DNA from: Burkholderiales bacterium
Lineage (GTDB): Bacteria > Pseudomonadota > Gammaproteobacteria > Burkholderiales > Usitatibacteraceae
Direction: 5' to 3'
Assembly: GCA_025359985.1 (NCBI GenBank)
Contig: JANYDB010000086.1
Coordinates: forward strand, 62,001 to 126,000
DNA length: 64,000 bases
Shown here piece after piece: positions 9,830 to 20,128 of the stretch. The translations under genes and the position numbers were made by a program. Positions within the stretch are counted from its first letter, which is position 1; each line of letters starts with the position of its first letter. The notes beneath the pieces were generated by a model that did not search any database, was not told where the DNA came from, and saw nothing but the letters and a program-made list of their open reading frames with translations.

Positions 9830-10471
9830 ATGAGTCAATTTTTCGCTCTTCACCCTACGCACCCGGAAAGTCGCTTGATCAAACGCGCGGTCGCGATTGT
9901 GCGCAGTGGCGGAGTGATCGCTTATCCAACTGATTCCTGTTACGCCCTGGGTTGCCATATTGGCGACAAAACAGCAATGGAGCGTATACGCAAAATTCGC
10001 GATGTGGATGAGCGCCACCATTTCACGCTGGTATGCCGCGATCTTTCCGAAATTGGCACTTTTGCCAAAGTAAATAATGCCCAATATCGGCTTTTAAAAG
10101 CGCACACGCCGGGCAGCTATACGTTCATCCTGCAAGCTAGCCGCGAGCTGCCGAGGCGGCTTGCGCACCCCAAGCGGGCCACCATCGGCGTGCGCGTGCC
10201 GCAGCATCTTGCTACTCAGGCGCTGCTTGCAGAATTAAACGAACCGATGCTGTCGTCTACCTTGATGCTTCCGGGAGATGATGAGCCATTAAACGATGCT
10301 GAAGAAATTCGGGCAAAGCTAAATCATCAGCTCGATTTAATTCTGGATGGTGGTGCCTGCGGGATTGAGCCTACCACCGTGATTGATTTATCCGAAGATC
10401 AACCCATCTTAGTAAGGCGTGGTAAAGGTGATGTGGCCGTATTCGGCTTCGATGATAGCGATTTGACGTAA
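9830..10471 (+). CDS. yciO: YciO, Sua5/YrdC-type putative RNA-binding protein
   Basis: 213 residues covering one Sua5/YrdC/YciO domain, with no C-terminal Sua5 extension. Visible motifs are GGVIAYPTDSCYALGC (substrate pocket), KIRDVDERHHFTLVC, PGSYTFILQA, and TIGVRVP, followed by PMLSSTLMLPG. The last, with the ordinary family Ser-Ser-Thr reading, and the HHFTL variant in place of KRP, point to the YciO branch rather than TsaC. Its in vivo role is debated; Sua5 relatives make threonylcarbamoyl-AMP for tRNA t6A. It lies between the PHP phosphoesterase and the M50 protease in the same run. Confidence 0.9.
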   Translation: MSQFFALHPTHPESRLIKRAVAIVRSGGVIAYPTDSCYALGCHIGDKTAMERIRKIRDVDERHHFTLVCRDLSEIGTFAKVNNAQYRLLKAHTPGSYTFILQASRELPRRLAHPKRATIGVRVPQHLATQALLAELNEPMLSSTLMLPGDDEPLNDAEEIRAKLNHQLDLILDGGACGIEPTTVIDLSEDQPILVRRGKGDVAVFGFDDSDLT

Positions 10472-10561
10472 ATTTCGCAGATTTCTGCGCCTAAGACATT
10501 TTCTTTCCGATATTCTCTTTTTAGTTTCCGTATTTTCATTATTTACTTTGTCAAAGCGTCC

Positions 10562-11227
10562 ATGGACTTAGCTTTAATTATTCAGAGAATTGCCATCTTC
10601 GCGATCCCGCTGATTTTTGCGATTACGCTACATGAAGCTGCTCACGCGTTTGCGGCACGATATTTTGGCGATAACACCGCCTACATGATGGGGCGCATGA
10701 CCTTGAATCCCATCAAGCATATTGATCCCATTTGGACCCTGTTGGTGCCGTTGGTGCTGGTGCTAATGTCGAGTCCATTTGTGTTTGGTGCAGCCAAGCC
10801 GGTTCCGGTGAACTTTGGCGCGCTCAGAAATCCCAAGCGCGATTCAATTTGGGTCGCGTTAGCAGGGCCACTGGCGAATTTTGCGATGATGGCGGGCTGG
10901 GCGATTGTGGTTAAAGTAGCGCTCCTGATGGGTGCGGAAGCCAGTAATGGGGGGCCGCTCGCCTATATCGCTTTGGTCGCGCAGGCGGGCATTGTTGTGA
11001 ATGTGCTGTTGATGATATTCAACCTGTTTCCATTGCTGCCACTGGATGGCGGGCGCGTCGTGGCGGGACTGCTCCCCCCTAAATTGGCGTATTCGTATTC
11101 GCGCCTTGAGCCCTACGGCATGTTCATCCTGATTGCTTTACTCATAACAGGCGCGTTTGGTTCCATCATGACGCCCCTAGTGGACAGCAGCCTGAAAGCG
11201 GTATACTCTATTGTAGGAATTTCCTGA
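10562..11227 (+). CDS. Site-2 (M50) membrane metalloprotease family protein
   Basis: 221 residues, mostly membrane spans. The zinc motif HEAAH (residues 24-28) sits in the first span within TLHEAAHAFAARYFGD, and the third ligand is expected in LFPLLPLDGGRV near residue 160. This is the short, PDZ-less branch of site-2 proteases found next to trpS in many betaproteobacteria. Substrates are unknown. It follows yciO by 90 bases and precedes a 350-base gap. Confidence 0.9.
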   Translation: MDLALIIQRIAIFAIPLIFAITLHEAAHAFAARYFGDNTAYMMGRMTLNPIKHIDPIWTLLVPLVLVLMSSPFVFGAAKPVPVNFGALRNPKRDSIWVALAGPLANFAMMAGWAIVVKVALLMGAEASNGGPLAYIALVAQAGIVVNVLLMIFNLFPLLPLDGGRVVAGLLPPKLAYSYSRLEPYGMFILIALLITGAFGSIMTPLVDSSLKAVYSIVGIS

Positions 11228-11579
11228 AGCGCTAGAATTTAGCTATCCGCCTCCCGGCGATGTATAGACTGCGCAAGGATTCGAATCCGGTTGTAACTTG
11301 AATTCGCGATAATGCATCCGCCATTTTTTTTGATGGTTTGGTGCTTAAAGGTTGGCTGTTTAGGTGTTAAAAAAACCGCGCGATGTTTCATCAACCGGTT
11401 CGCCCAATCAAAACTAAAACCAATAGCAAAATACTTGTATACCGTTGTTATTTTTGTTTTTTTGCTTTGCGCGGCATTAATTTTTTAAGCGCCATCACTC
11501 CAATTATCGCCACCCCAAACCAGCACGCAAATTTTTTTGCTTAATGTGCTTAATGTGCTAAAGGGCTTGATCCCTCACT
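11228..11579. other. Intergenic region before trpS
   Basis: No open frame with coding character is seen. It contains a 12-base palindrome (GGATTCGAATCC at 11278-11289) and A/T runs near 11365-11375 and 11451-11465. A promoter for the trpS operon is expected here but no convincing -35/-10 pair stands out. Confidence 0.5.
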
Positions 11580-12788
11580 ATGTTTCCTGACCGCGTTTTA
11601 TCTGGCATGCGCCCTACCGGGCGTCTGCATTTGGGCCATTATCATGGCGCATTAAAAAACTGGGCAAAGCTGCAGCACGAGCATCCCTGTTATTTCTTTG
11701 TCGCCGACTGGCATGCATTAACGACCCACTATGAGACGCCCGACGTTATCGAGCAATATACCTACGACACGGTGATCGACTGGATCGCCGCCGGGGTAGA
11801 CCCTTCGCAGGCGACCATGTTCGTACAATCAAAAGTGCCGCAGCATGCGGAGCTAACATTGCTGCTATCGTTTTTTACGCCAATTTCCTGGCTTGAGCGG
11901 GTGCCGACCTATAAAGATCAGGTTGAAAAGCAAGCGCAGTTTGGCCGGGATTTGACGACTTACGGATTTCTCGGCTATCCGCTGATGCAGGCAGCCGATA
12001 TTCTGATTTATCGGGCCAATTTGGTGCCCGTAGGCGAGGATCAGGTTTCGCATATTGAGTTGACGCGAGAAATTGCGCGGCGCTTTAATCATTTATTTGG
12101 CCGAGAAAAAGGTTTTGAAGAAAAAGCCGAAGCCGCGATCAAAAAACTGGGCTCCAAAAAAGCCAAGCGTTACAACGAACTGCGTACGCAATATCAGCAG
12201 GAAGGCAATGCTGAAGCGCTTGAGATAGCCCATGAATTGCTGGGTGATGTGCAGAATCTATCCATGGGTGACCGTGAGCGGTTATTCGGCTTCCTCGAAG
12301 GCGGCGGTAAAGTCATATTGCCCGAGCCGCAAGCCTTGCTGACAGAAACCTCACGTTTGGTAGGTATTGACGGCGAGAAAATGTCGAAGAGCTATGGCAA
12401 TACCATCGATCTGCGTGAATCTGAAGAGGGCGTCACCAAAAAAATTCGTACCATGCCGACCGATCCCGCACGCATACGTCGCACCGATCCAGGCGATCCT
12501 GAAAAGTGTCCGGTATGGACGCTGCATCAGGTTTATTCAGATCAAACCGCCCGTGATTGGGTGGTGCAAGGCTGCAAAACGGCAGGCATTGGTTGCCTTG
12601 AATGCAAGCAGCCTGTGATTGACGGCATCATCAAAGAATTAAAGCCGATGCGCGAGCGTGCCGCACCTTTCGAAGAAGATCCCACGCTGGTCAAAAACAT
12701 TATTGCAGATGGCTGTGAAAAAGCCCGCGATACCGCTGAGGAAACCATGCGTGATGTGCGTGATGCCATGGGTTTGAATTACCGATGA
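11580..12788 (+). CDS. trpS: Tryptophanyl-tRNA synthetase
   Basis: 402 residues. A class I aminoacyl-tRNA synthetase that charges tRNA-Trp. The HIGH-type signature reads HLGH (residues 17-20) within GRLHLGHYHGAL, and KMSKS lies near residue 267 (GEKMSKSYGNTIDL). The GEDQVSHIELTREIARRFN motif is typical of TrpRS. An insertion of about 60 residues between these two regions, rich in Lys/Glu, explains a length above the usual 330-350 and is known in betaproteobacterial TrpRS. No strong ribosome site precedes the ATG. The stop overlaps the next start by 4 bases (ATGA). Confidence 0.96.
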   Translation: MFPDRVLSGMRPTGRLHLGHYHGALKNWAKLQHEHPCYFFVADWHALTTHYETPDVIEQYTYDTVIDWIAAGVDPSQATMFVQSKVPQHAELTLLLSFFTPISWLERVPTYKDQVEKQAQFGRDLTTYGFLGYPLMQAADILIYRANLVPVGEDQVSHIELTREIARRFNHLFGREKGFEEKAEAAIKKLGSKKAKRYNELRTQYQQEGNAEALEIAHELLGDVQNLSMGDRERLFGFLEGGGKVILPEPQALLTETSRLVGIDGEKMSKSYGNTIDLRESEEGVTKKIRTMPTDPARIRRTDPGDPEKCPVWTLHQVYSDQTARDWVVQGCKTAGIGCLECKQPVIDGIIKELKPMRERAAPFEEDPTLVKNIIADGCEKARDTAEETMRDVRDAMGLNYR

Positions 12789-13879
12789 ACGACTGGCGGC
12801 ATGTGGTGTGGGCATTGAAACTGGCCTTGAAGCTGCCCTTGAGGCTGATTTCAAGACTCACGCTGGGGTTGGCATCACAGCTGGCATTCAGTGCGCTATT
12901 GTTAAGCGTAAGCTTGATCAGCATCCATGCCTTAGCCTCATCTTTGCCTACGGGCAAAACCCGATTTAGTTTTGTTGATCAATTAGGCGATCCAGCGCGT
13001 CCCGTCACCATCTGGATGTTTGTTCCGGATGGATGTGATGCAACCTGTCCTTTGCAATTTGTGATGCATGGGGCGCAGCGCAACGGCGAGACCTATCTTG
13101 ATGACTGGAGCGGGTTTGCGAAAGAGCGTAAATTTATTGTCATCGCCCCCGAGTTTAGTCGGCAATATTTCCCCCGCGATGATGACTACAGTTTAGGTCG
13201 CTCAACGACTGAAAAGGATGTCAATAAATGGGCCTTTGCCGCCCCCGACCATTTGTTTGATGAGCTGAAATCTCGCTATGGATTTACGACTGCAAGCTAT
13301 CGTTTATTCGGTCATTCAGCGGGTGGACAATTTGTTCATCGCCTGCATTTATTTTATCCGGATCATCATGCCAGCCCAATTATCGCGGCAAACCCTGGCT
13401 GGTACACACAGTTTGAATGGGGCATTGATAAAAACGGTGACGCGTCGAAATTTAAATTCCCCTACAACACTATCGGTTCACGCATTGATGAAGCCCGCGC
13501 CCGGGCCGCGCTAAGTCGCGCCTTTGTACTGATGCTGGGCGATAAAGATATTGACGCCAACGATGCCAGCCTGAATCACAGCGCCGGGGCAGATGCGCAA
13601 GGCCTTGATCGATTTCAGCGAGGACAGAATTTTTTGCTCAACGCAAAAGCGGCGGCTCAAAATCTGCGGGCGACAGCGGAAGTCAAGGCTGGTGCGTTGG
13701 CTGATGTTGAGCAAACATGGAACTGGCAATCCATTATCGTGCCTGGCGTGGCGCATGACAATGCAGCAATGGCAAAGGCGGCGGTTGAATTTATGTATGC
13801 TCACCCTGAAAGTCTTGCCGACCAAAAACGACGCAGCGATGTGATCAACAAAGCAAATCATAAAGCGGAGCCAAAATGA
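12785..13879 (+). CDS. Secreted alpha/beta hydrolase, PHB depolymerase/esterase-like
   Basis: 364 residues. A long N-terminal region with a hydrophobic core (about residues 30-57) ends at HALAS and is read as a signal sequence or anchor. The fold shows an oxyanion-type LQFVMHGAQRNGETY strand and the nucleophile elbow LFGHSAGGQFVHR (Ser near residue 177). VPGVAHDN near the end probably supplies the catalytic His. The general appearance matches polyhydroxyalkanoate depolymerase or feruloyl-esterase-like proteins, but the substrate cannot be told. It is coupled to trpS by ATGA and to scpA by another ATGA. Confidence 0.8.
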   Translation: MNDWRHVVWALKLALKLPLRLISRLTLGLASQLAFSALLLSVSLISIHALASSLPTGKTRFSFVDQLGDPARPVTIWMFVPDGCDATCPLQFVMHGAQRNGETYLDDWSGFAKERKFIVIAPEFSRQYFPRDDDYSLGRSTTEKDVNKWAFAAPDHLFDELKSRYGFTTASYRLFGHSAGGQFVHRLHLFYPDHHASPIIAANPGWYTQFEWGIDKNGDASKFKFPYNTIGSRIDEARARAALSRAFVLMLGDKDIDANDASLNHSAGADAQGLDRFQRGQNFLLNAKAAAQNLRATAEVKAGALADVEQTWNWQSIIVPGVAHDNAAMAKAAVEFMYAHPESLADQKRRSDVINKANHKAEPK

Positions 13880-14736
13880 CGGTTGAGTTGGTTGTGAACA
13901 ACGCTGCGGCGGATAAGGCCATGCAGCCCTCGCTGGATATGGCAATGCCGCTCGCCCGCATCAAAGGTGAGGTGATGACAGAAATGCCGGCTGATTTATT
14001 TATTCCGCCGGATGCGCTATCCATTATTCTTGAGCAGTTTGAAGGGCCGCTTGATTTATTGCTGTATTTGATTCGTCGCCATTCGCTGGATATTCTGGAT
14101 ATTCCTATGGCGAGCCTGACTCGTCAGTATATGACCTACATCGAAGCGATGCGCGATACGCAGCTCGAATTAGCCGGCGACTATTTGCTCATGGCGGCGA
14201 TGTTGATCGAGATAAAAACCCGCATGCTATTGCCGCGTCCCCCCAAGGAAGTTGAGCAGGAAGGTGAAGATCCCCGGGCCGAGCTGGTACGTCGTCTGCT
14301 TGAATACGAACAGGTGAAATCAGCGGCACAGGCAATCGATACCATGCCGCGTATCAACCGTGATTTTTCGGTAGTCGATGTGATGGTTGAAACCAGCCTG
14401 GTGAAGCGCGTACCCACGGTGCTGATGGCGGATTTAACTGAAGCCTGGCGGGTGATTTTGAATCGCGCCAAGGCCACGCAAAAACACCGGGTTGGTCGCG
14501 AAGAGCTTTCCGTAAGAGCGCAGATGAGCCGCATCATGCGTCAGTTAGCGGGAAAAAATTACGTGTTATTTGAAGAGTTATTTACCTCGGAAGAAGGCGT
14601 GGCCATGGTCGTGGTGACGTTTCTGGCGGTGCTGGAAATGGCGCGTGAATCGCTGCTGGATATTTCCCAAACTTCGCCATTTGAACCGATTTATGTGAAA
14701 TTACGCGACGCCGAAATGCCCGCGCTTGTGTCTTGA
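13876..14736 (+). CDS. scpA: Segregation and condensation protein A
   Basis: 286 residues. The kleisin subunit of the bacterial SMC-ScpAB condensin. The family motif FEGPLDLLLYLIRRHSLDILDIPMA-type block starts near residue 54, followed by YLLMAAMLIEIKTRMLLP and the C-terminal winged-helix region VTFLAVLEMARESL. Residues 1-45 are a variable extension, so a later start is possible, but the ATG at 13876 overlaps the previous stop. scpB follows after 85 bases. No SMC gene is in the window. Confidence 0.95.
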   Translation: MTVELVVNNAAADKAMQPSLDMAMPLARIKGEVMTEMPADLFIPPDALSIILEQFEGPLDLLLYLIRRHSLDILDIPMASLTRQYMTYIEAMRDTQLELAGDYLLMAAMLIEIKTRMLLPRPPKEVEQEGEDPRAELVRRLLEYEQVKSAAQAIDTMPRINRDFSVVDVMVETSLVKRVPTVLMADLTEAWRVILNRAKATQKHRVGREELSVRAQMSRIMRQLAGKNYVLFEELFTSEEGVAMVVVTFLAVLEMARESLLDISQTSPFEPIYVKLRDAEMPALVS

Positions 14737-14821
14737 ACCGCGCTTTAAGTCGCGGGTTTAGTCGCGTTTTTAGCCCCATCTTTAAACCCATTTTTAATAC
14801 ATCAACTGCTGTCAAGAAGTG

Positions 14822-15874
14822 ATGAACGCCATGTCCAATGAACAAGCTAATCTGAACGCTAATCAATCTCCGCCTGAACCGCTTAATCCATCTGCTGAGC
14901 CTGCCGAGCTCACCACTGCTTTGGTGTCCGCGGGTGATCTGGCTGGCGATTCCAATCAGGAAGTGGCAACAGCAGACGCTTTTGCGGTTGATACCACCAT
15001 CGATATTGCGGAAGCCAAACGGGCGCTTGAAGCGGTCCTGCTTGCCGCTTCGGAGCCTTTGCCTTTGCCGGAATTAAAGAAAATATTTGACGGCGACTTA
15101 AGCGTGGACATCGTGCGCAGCCTGCTGGATGAATTGCGCGATGAATGGGCGGGGCGCAGTGTGGAATTGGCCTTCGTTGCCAGCGGTTATCGGTTTCGCA
15201 TCAAGCCGGATTATCAAAAATATCTTGATCGTTTATCCAACGAAAAGCCACCGCGTTATTCACGGGCCGTACTGGAAACGCTTGCCATCATCGCCTACCG
15301 CCAGCCGGTAACGCGTGCGGATATTGAAGATATTCGCGGCGTAGCGGTTTCGCCACATATTCTCAAAACCCTTGAGGATCGTGGGTGGATCGATGAAATT
15401 GGCCATAAAGATGCGCCGGGTCGCCCCGCATTATTCGCCACGACGCAGCATTTTCTGGACGACTTGAATCTGCTTTCGCTCGAACAGCTGCCACCGCTGC
15501 ATGAGCTGCAGGCCACGCTTGATATGTCGCAGGTAGGTGTAGTCGGTGCTATATATGGAGGAGGTGTAACCGCATCCCTACCCGGTGTGGCTGAATATGC
15601 AGGCATAACGAACAATCAGCATGATGCGGCCGAGTATGCAGCAGAAAATGTTGCGGAAAAAATCAAGCTGGATGATGGTCAACTGCATGATGTTCAATCA
15701 CATGACCTTCAACTACAGAGCGCTCAACTACACGAAGCTCATCAAGACCCCCTTGCCATACCGGACAAAAACCATGCTGAACACTCACCAGCGCAGGGCC
15801 ACTCTGCTAGCCCTAACGCAAACGCTGACGCAAACCCTAACCCTAACCTTGAATCAAACGGAGCCCCATCATGA
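14822..15874 (+). CDS. scpB: Segregation and condensation protein B
   Basis: About 350 residues. Partner of ScpA in the SMC complex, made of two winged-helix domains (about residues 60-225), with [48 protein letters not shown] and [19 protein letters not shown] visible. The first 55 residues and the last 110 are low complexity; the tail is rich in Gln, His, Asp and Asn. An in-frame GTG directly precedes the ATG chosen. The stop overlaps the rluB start as ATGA. Confidence 0.95.
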   Translation: MNAMSNEQANLNANQSPPEPLNPSAEPAELTTALVSAGDLAGDSNQEVATADAFAVDTTIDIAEAKRALEAVLLAASEPLPLPELKKIFDGDLSVDIVRSLLDELRDEWAGRSVELAFVASGYRFRIKPDYQKYLDRLSNEKPPRYSRAVLETLAIIAYRQPVTRADIEDIRGVAVSPHILKTLEDRGWIDEIGHKDAPGRPALFATTQHFLDDLNLLSLEQLPPLHELQATLDMSQVGVVGAIYGGGVTASLPGVAEYAGITNNQHDAAEYAAENVAEKIKLDDGQLHDVQSHDLQLQSAQLHEAHQDPLAIPDKNHAEHSPAQGHSASPNANADANPNPNLESNGAPS

Positions 15875-18435
15875 TTAAGCGAGTCGTCATAAGCGCGCCA
15901 GCGCGAGGCTACGTAGATGGGCGTTTCATCGGCGAGGAGAAAGAGCCGCGCGATGGCGCAGCCGGTGGTCGTGGACGCCGCGGTAAATCCAACGCAAACG
16001 CAGACAGCATTTTAGGCAGCGTGCCGGGAATCGGCAAAGGCCGTGGTGCCGGAAAAGGTACTGGCACCGGACGTACGGGTGGACGCGGCAAACCCCGTGG
16101 CGCTCAAGGTGGTGCTACCGGCGGCGCGGGTGTCGCTGACAACATTGGCAACACGACTGCAAAACGCCGTAGCCGAACCGGACGACCACGAGGCGTGGTT
16201 CATACCGGCGGAGGTGTTGAAGGCGGAAGTGTTGGTCAAGCGCCACGCGGACGCCGACCAGGCGCTGGCAGCCAAACTGGACCTAGGCAAGGCGGTCAAG
16301 GTCAGGGCAAAGCCAGAGGGCAGGGTCGACCCCGCGCCGATGGGAATGGCAATGGTAGTGGTAATGGTAATGGACAGGGTGCTAGCCTTTTTGGTGGCGG
16401 AATAAACGCCACAGGTCGCGGTGGTCACGGCGGTGGTGCAGGCGGCGGCAGGACAGGCTCAGGCATGCCGGGTGCGCTCGGTGCTGATGGTCGTCCGCCG
16501 ATGCGTAAAAGCCGTGGTGCCAAAAAAACCCCGTTCCGTTCCTCGCCCAATCACCAGCAGCCGCTGATGTCACCTACGCAGGGTTCAGATATTCGGCGTT
16601 TTGGGGATGAATCAAAATCCGGTCAATTTGCTGAAGCATTGGCCGCGAGTGCCAATGTGAAGCGCGAGCGTCTGCACAAGGTGCTGGCCCAATCCGGCCA
16701 TGGTTCACGCCGTGATATGGAGATACTGATTTCCTCAGGCCGCCTGATGGTCAATGGCATCGTTGCCACTGCCGGTACGCAGGTCGCGCCGGGCGACAAT
16801 GTATTGCTTGATCTACGTCCGATCAAACTTAAATTCAGCGAAGATTTGCCTCGTGTGTTGCTCTATCACAAGCCGGAAGGCGAGATCGTCACCACCAATG
16901 ATCCAGGTAATCGAATCACCGTGTTTGATAATTTGCCACGCGTTGAAAACGGTAAATGGGTGTCGGTGGGCCGCCTCGACATCAACACCTCGGGTCTGCT
17001 AATTTTTACCACCAGTGGCGAACTGGCCAATCGTTTTATGCATCCGCGTTATGAAGTCGAGCGTGAATATGCGGTGCGAATTTTGGGTGAGCTTACCGAA
17101 GATCAGGGAAAGCGTTTGCTTGAAGGCATTGTCATTGATAGTGATGACGCGAAGCGGATGGATCATGATGAGCCGCTAGAAGATTATGCGGAATTTGAGC
17201 GTGATGACCATGAAGATCATGTGGCTCACGCGTTGGTGCAGGCTGAACATGCCGAAAACGCGCAAGATGAACATGATGGCCTTGATGATTACGATCAGCG
17301 GCCTGCCGACTTCGGCCGTGGCAACAGCAACGGCAACACTAATGGCAATGTTGCGCAACCCGCTCAACCTATTAAGCCTGTTCAGATCGATGCCCAACGT
17401 TTTGCAGCAAAGCCTGCAGCGCCTATCAGAGACGGTCTGGCAAGATTTGATTCGATTGAGAAACGCGGTGGCGAAGGCGTTAACCAGTGGTATCACGTCG
17501 TCATCAAGGAAGGTCGTAATCGCGAAGTTCGTAAAATGTTTGAAATGCTCGGTCTTACCGTGTCACGTTTAATCCGTATTCGCTTCGGCAAAATCGAGCT
17601 GCCACCGCGTCTAGCACGCGGCAAAATGATGGAGCTTGAACCGGCACAGGTGAAGAGCGTGCTGGCATCCGCGGGCATGGTGATTGAAGGTGCGGCCGCT
17701 CCGCTACCGGCAGGTGCTGGCGCAGGAGCACGTTTGGATAAGAACAATAGCAGACGCAGTGGCCGCGACGGAAAACCAGGGCCAGAAGGGCATGCGCAAG
17801 GGCAGCGGCAAGGGCAAAGAACGCGTCCTACACGCGAGCCGCGCGATCCAAGACCTGCGCGTAATCCTCGCACCCCGCCGCGTGGCTCGCAGGTGCCACG
17901 TGATTTTGTGGCCGGTGGCGATACTTCTGCTGCTTCGCAAACAGCTCAATGGGATGAAAATGGTGCGCCGATTCTGGCCTCCCCTGATGGCGTCGAAGGC
18001 GCTGCACATTTAATCGGCCAACCCGCAGGGCCGCGCGATGCACAACCCAGAGAGGCGCGTGATGGGCAACGCAACAAGCGGCGTTCACGCGGCGGTCGCG
18101 GCACGCGTGGTGGTCGAGATGTTCGCACCGGTGAGCGTGACGGCGGCCCACAGGATATCAGTGGTAATGATGCGGTCGGCCATGCGGATGCCGACAATCA
18201 GAATCGCTCATTGGCGCCCCGCATGGCGCAGGATTTTTCAGGGGCGGATGACAATAGGGGCAACAGCGTGCAGTCACTGCAAGCTACAGATGGTGCCGCG
18301 TTAGGTACAGCGCGTCAGCCTCATGCTGGCCGTGGTCGATCGCGACGTAACCTGCGCGGACGCACCTCGCGTGGGCCACGCACAGAGCATGCGACGCCCG
18401 CCCCGGCGCCAAAAGAAAATAACGGCAACGAGTAG
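15871..18435 (+). CDS. rluB: 23S rRNA pseudouridine synthase RluB with very long disordered regions
   Basis: 854 residues against about 290 in E. coli. The enzyme isomerises U2605 of 23S rRNA. Residues 1-260 are Gly/Arg/Asn-rich and disordered. An S4 domain (about 264-320, [20 protein letters not shown]) is followed by the catalytic domain with [12 protein letters not shown] (catalytic Asp near 370) and, after an unusual acidic His/Asp/Asn-rich insertion of about 110 residues (near 425-530), the closing [16 protein letters not shown] motif. About 260 further Arg/Gly-rich residues form the tail. RGG-type tails suggest RNA binding, which is inference. A GGAG ribosome site precedes the ATG, and the start overlaps scpB. 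Confidence 0.93.
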   Translation: MIKRVVISAPARGYVDGRFIGEEKEPRDGAAGGRGRRGKSNANADSILGSVPGIGKGRGAGKGTGTGRTGGRGKPRGAQGGATGGAGVADNIGNTTAKRRSRTGRPRGVVHTGGGVEGGSVGQAPRGRRPGAGSQTGPRQGGQGQGKARGQGRPRADGNGNGSGNGNGQGASLFGGGINATGRGGHGGGAGGGRTGSGMPGALGADGRPPMRKSRGAKKTPFRSSPNHQQPLMSPTQGSDIRRFGDESKSGQFAEALAASANVKRERLHKVLAQSGHGSRRDMEILISSGRLMVNGIVATAGTQVAPGDNVLLDLRPIKLKFSEDLPRVLLYHKPEGEIVTTNDPGNRITVFDNLPRVENGKWVSVGRLDINTSGLLIFTTSGELANRFMHPRYEVEREYAVRILGELTEDQGKRLLEGIVIDSDDAKRMDHDEPLEDYAEFERDDHEDHVAHALVQAEHAENAQDEHDGLDDYDQRPADFGRGNSNGNTNGNVAQPAQPIKPVQIDAQRFAAKPAAPIRDGLARFDSIEKRGGEGVNQWYHVVIKEGRNREVRKMFEMLGLTVSRLIRIRFGKIELPPRLARGKMMELEPAQVKSVLASAGMVIEGAAAPLPAGAGAGARLDKNNSRRSGRDGKPGPEGHAQGQRQGQRTRPTREPRDPRPARNPRTPPRGSQVPRDFVAGGDTSAASQTAQWDENGAPILASPDGVEGAAHLIGQPAGPRDAQPREARDGQRNKRRSRGGRGTRGGRDVRTGERDGGPQDISGNDAVGHADADNQNRSLAPRMAQDFSGADDNRGNSVQSLQATDGAALGTARQPHAGRGRSRRNLRGRTSRGPRTEHATPAPAPKENNGNE

Positions 18436-18561
18436 TTGAACGGTTGAATAATGGAATGGTGGAGCGTTCGCCAAACCGGTCGGGATGGACATAACAGCGG
18501 ATATATTCCAGCGAGATGGATCGGCCACTATTTTATGGAGGCATAGATTCGATGGCCTTAT

Positions 18562-19458
18562 TTAACGTTGCAGCTCCTCGCGCGTAATTAAAAAAACCAC
18601 GCCATCACCGGCACTGGTTTCCAGCCAGGTCAACGCCAATTGCGGAAACGCGGCCTCCACGGCGTCGCGATTAAACCCGACTTCCATGACCAGCAAACCA
18701 TACTCACTCAAATGGGCAGGCGCATCGCGCAGGATAGTGCGGACATGATCAAGCCCGTCCTCACCGCTCGCCAGCGCCATGGCCGGCTCCCGACGATATT
18801 CATCGGGGAGTGCGCGCATTGATGCCGCTGTCACATAGGGTGGATTGGTCAGGATGAGGTTGTATTTTCGGCCTGCCAGACTGCTGAACAAATCCGAATG
18901 CATAACCGTGATGCGCCCGGCTAATGCATAGTCTGTGATGTTTATTTTCGCCACCTCGAGCGCATCGTCCGAGAGATCAACCGCATCAACGGTTGCGTTT
19001 GGAAACGTTAACGCGGCAACAATGGCCAGGCAAGCAGAGCCGGTGCAAAGATCCAGCACCCTCGTCATCGTCGCGGCATCATCCACCCACGGTGCCAATT
19101 CATCACGCAGTAATTCCGCGATAAACGAGCGCGGCACTATCACCCGCTCATCGACATAAAAACGATGTGGCCCCAGCCACGCCTCATGCGTCAGATAAGC
19201 GGCCGGGATGCGTTCGCTTACGCGCCGATTGATCATGCCGCTAATCTGATCCCGCTCGGCGGGGCTTACGCGGCGCTCCCATACGCCATCCAGTTCATCT
19301 AGCGGCAGTTGAAGCGTATGCAGCACCAGATAAACCGCCTCGTCGAATGCATTCAATGAGCCGTGCCCAAAATATAACTTAGCCTCAATGAAGGCCTGCT
19401 CGGCGTACTCAACGCAGTCGCCCAGCGTATTGAGTGAGGTATTGTGTGTTTCACTCAT
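18562..19458 (-). CDS. prmB: Ribosomal protein L3 glutamine N5-methyltransferase
   Basis: 298 residues. SAM-dependent methylation of Gln150 of ribosomal protein L3. An N-terminal helical domain (about 1-100) is followed by the Rossmann methyltransferase domain with VLDLCTGSACLAIVAA (SAM loop) and the NPPY catalytic motif in LILTNPPYVTA. The FYVDERVIVPRSFIAELL block and the overall length favour PrmB over PrmC. The start overlaps the stop of the Mpo1-like gene by 4 bases. Confidence 0.93.
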   Translation of the reverse strand: MSETHNTSLNTLGDCVEYAEQAFIEAKLYFGHGSLNAFDEAVYLVLHTLQLPLDELDGVWERRVSPAERDQISGMINRRVSERIPAAYLTHEAWLGPHRFYVDERVIVPRSFIAELLRDELAPWVDDAATMTRVLDLCTGSACLAIVAALTFPNATVDAVDLSDDALEVAKINITDYALAGRITVMHSDLFSSLAGRKYNLILTNPPYVTAASMRALPDEYRREPAMALASGEDGLDHVRTILRDAPAHLSEYGLLVMEVGFNRDAVEAAFPQLALTWLETSAGDGVVFLITREELQR

Positions 19459-20009
19459 GCGTCGGGACTGACATCGTGGGCGCGGCTGGCAGGCCCAATT
19501 AGCGCACCGTTGCGCGCTGCCAGCAGCGGGCCAACACGGTCTTCAACATATTTTTTAAGCGGTGCTTTTGCGCCCAGCATAAAAAATAATTCTGTCATCA
19601 CAAACAAGGGCCCCATTGCCAGACCGATGATGTCGTCCACAAACGCAGGTTTCAAGCCTTCAAATTGGTGGCCTATAAATTGAATCACCCAGCCGAGTAT
19701 AAAAACCCCGGCTGCCAAGCCAAGACCCTCACCAGTACTAGCTTCCAGGGCAATCATCGATGCCAGCACAAGATTCATTAATAAATAAAACACCATGGCC
19801 AAACCAAGCGGTCGATCCAGCATCAAATAATAAATTGCCGCGACCAGTGCGCCCGCCATGCCCATATTGATGGCGCCGATACGGATGTAGACCAGTGCCA
19901 GAATGACGCCGAAAACAATCATCGGTATGCCCACAAAATGCGTCGCAATATTGCGGCGATCACGATGATACGCGGCATATTGCGTGATGTGCTGTTCAAG
20001 GTTACGCAT
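19455..20009 (-). CDS. Mpo1-like (DUF962) membrane protein
   Basis: About 184 residues from MRNLEQHITQYAAYHRDRRN, which is the conserved N-terminus of the Mpo1/YGL010w family; the frame is open for another 34 codons upstream but that part is not family-like. Four or five membrane spans and the motif HRDRRNIATHFVGIP carry the conserved His residues. In yeast Mpo1 is an Fe(II)-dependent dioxygenase acting on 2-hydroxy fatty acids; the bacterial role is not established. It is coupled to prmB by a 4-base overlap. Confidence 0.85.
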   Translation of the reverse strand: MRNLEQHITQYAAYHRDRRNIATHFVGIPMIVFGVILALVYIRIGAINMGMAGALVAAIYYLMLDRPLGLAMVFYLLMNLVLASMIALEASTGEGLGLAAGVFILGWVIQFIGHQFEGLKPAFVDDIIGLAMGPLFVMTELFFMLGAKAPLKKYVEDRVGPLLAARNGALIGPASRAHDVSPDA

Positions 20010-20128
20010 AGTTAGCGACGATTTCAGTAGTAGTGTGAATAGCCGCAGTTTAGCAAATGCACGTCTGATGTTGCGTCTGACGCGGTGTCTCTTGCGAAAC
20101 AACGCGCTCAAAGATTAACTACTAACCA

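Noticed and set aside
11260-11300. tRNA-like T-arm sequence (GGATTCGAATCC)
   Set aside because: It is a simple 12-base palindrome. No acceptor, D-arm or anticodon arm can be folded around it.
15790-15850. Telomere-like CCCTAA repeats near the end of scpB
   Set aside because: They encode the low-complexity Asn/Pro/Ala tail of ScpB and have no sign of independent function.
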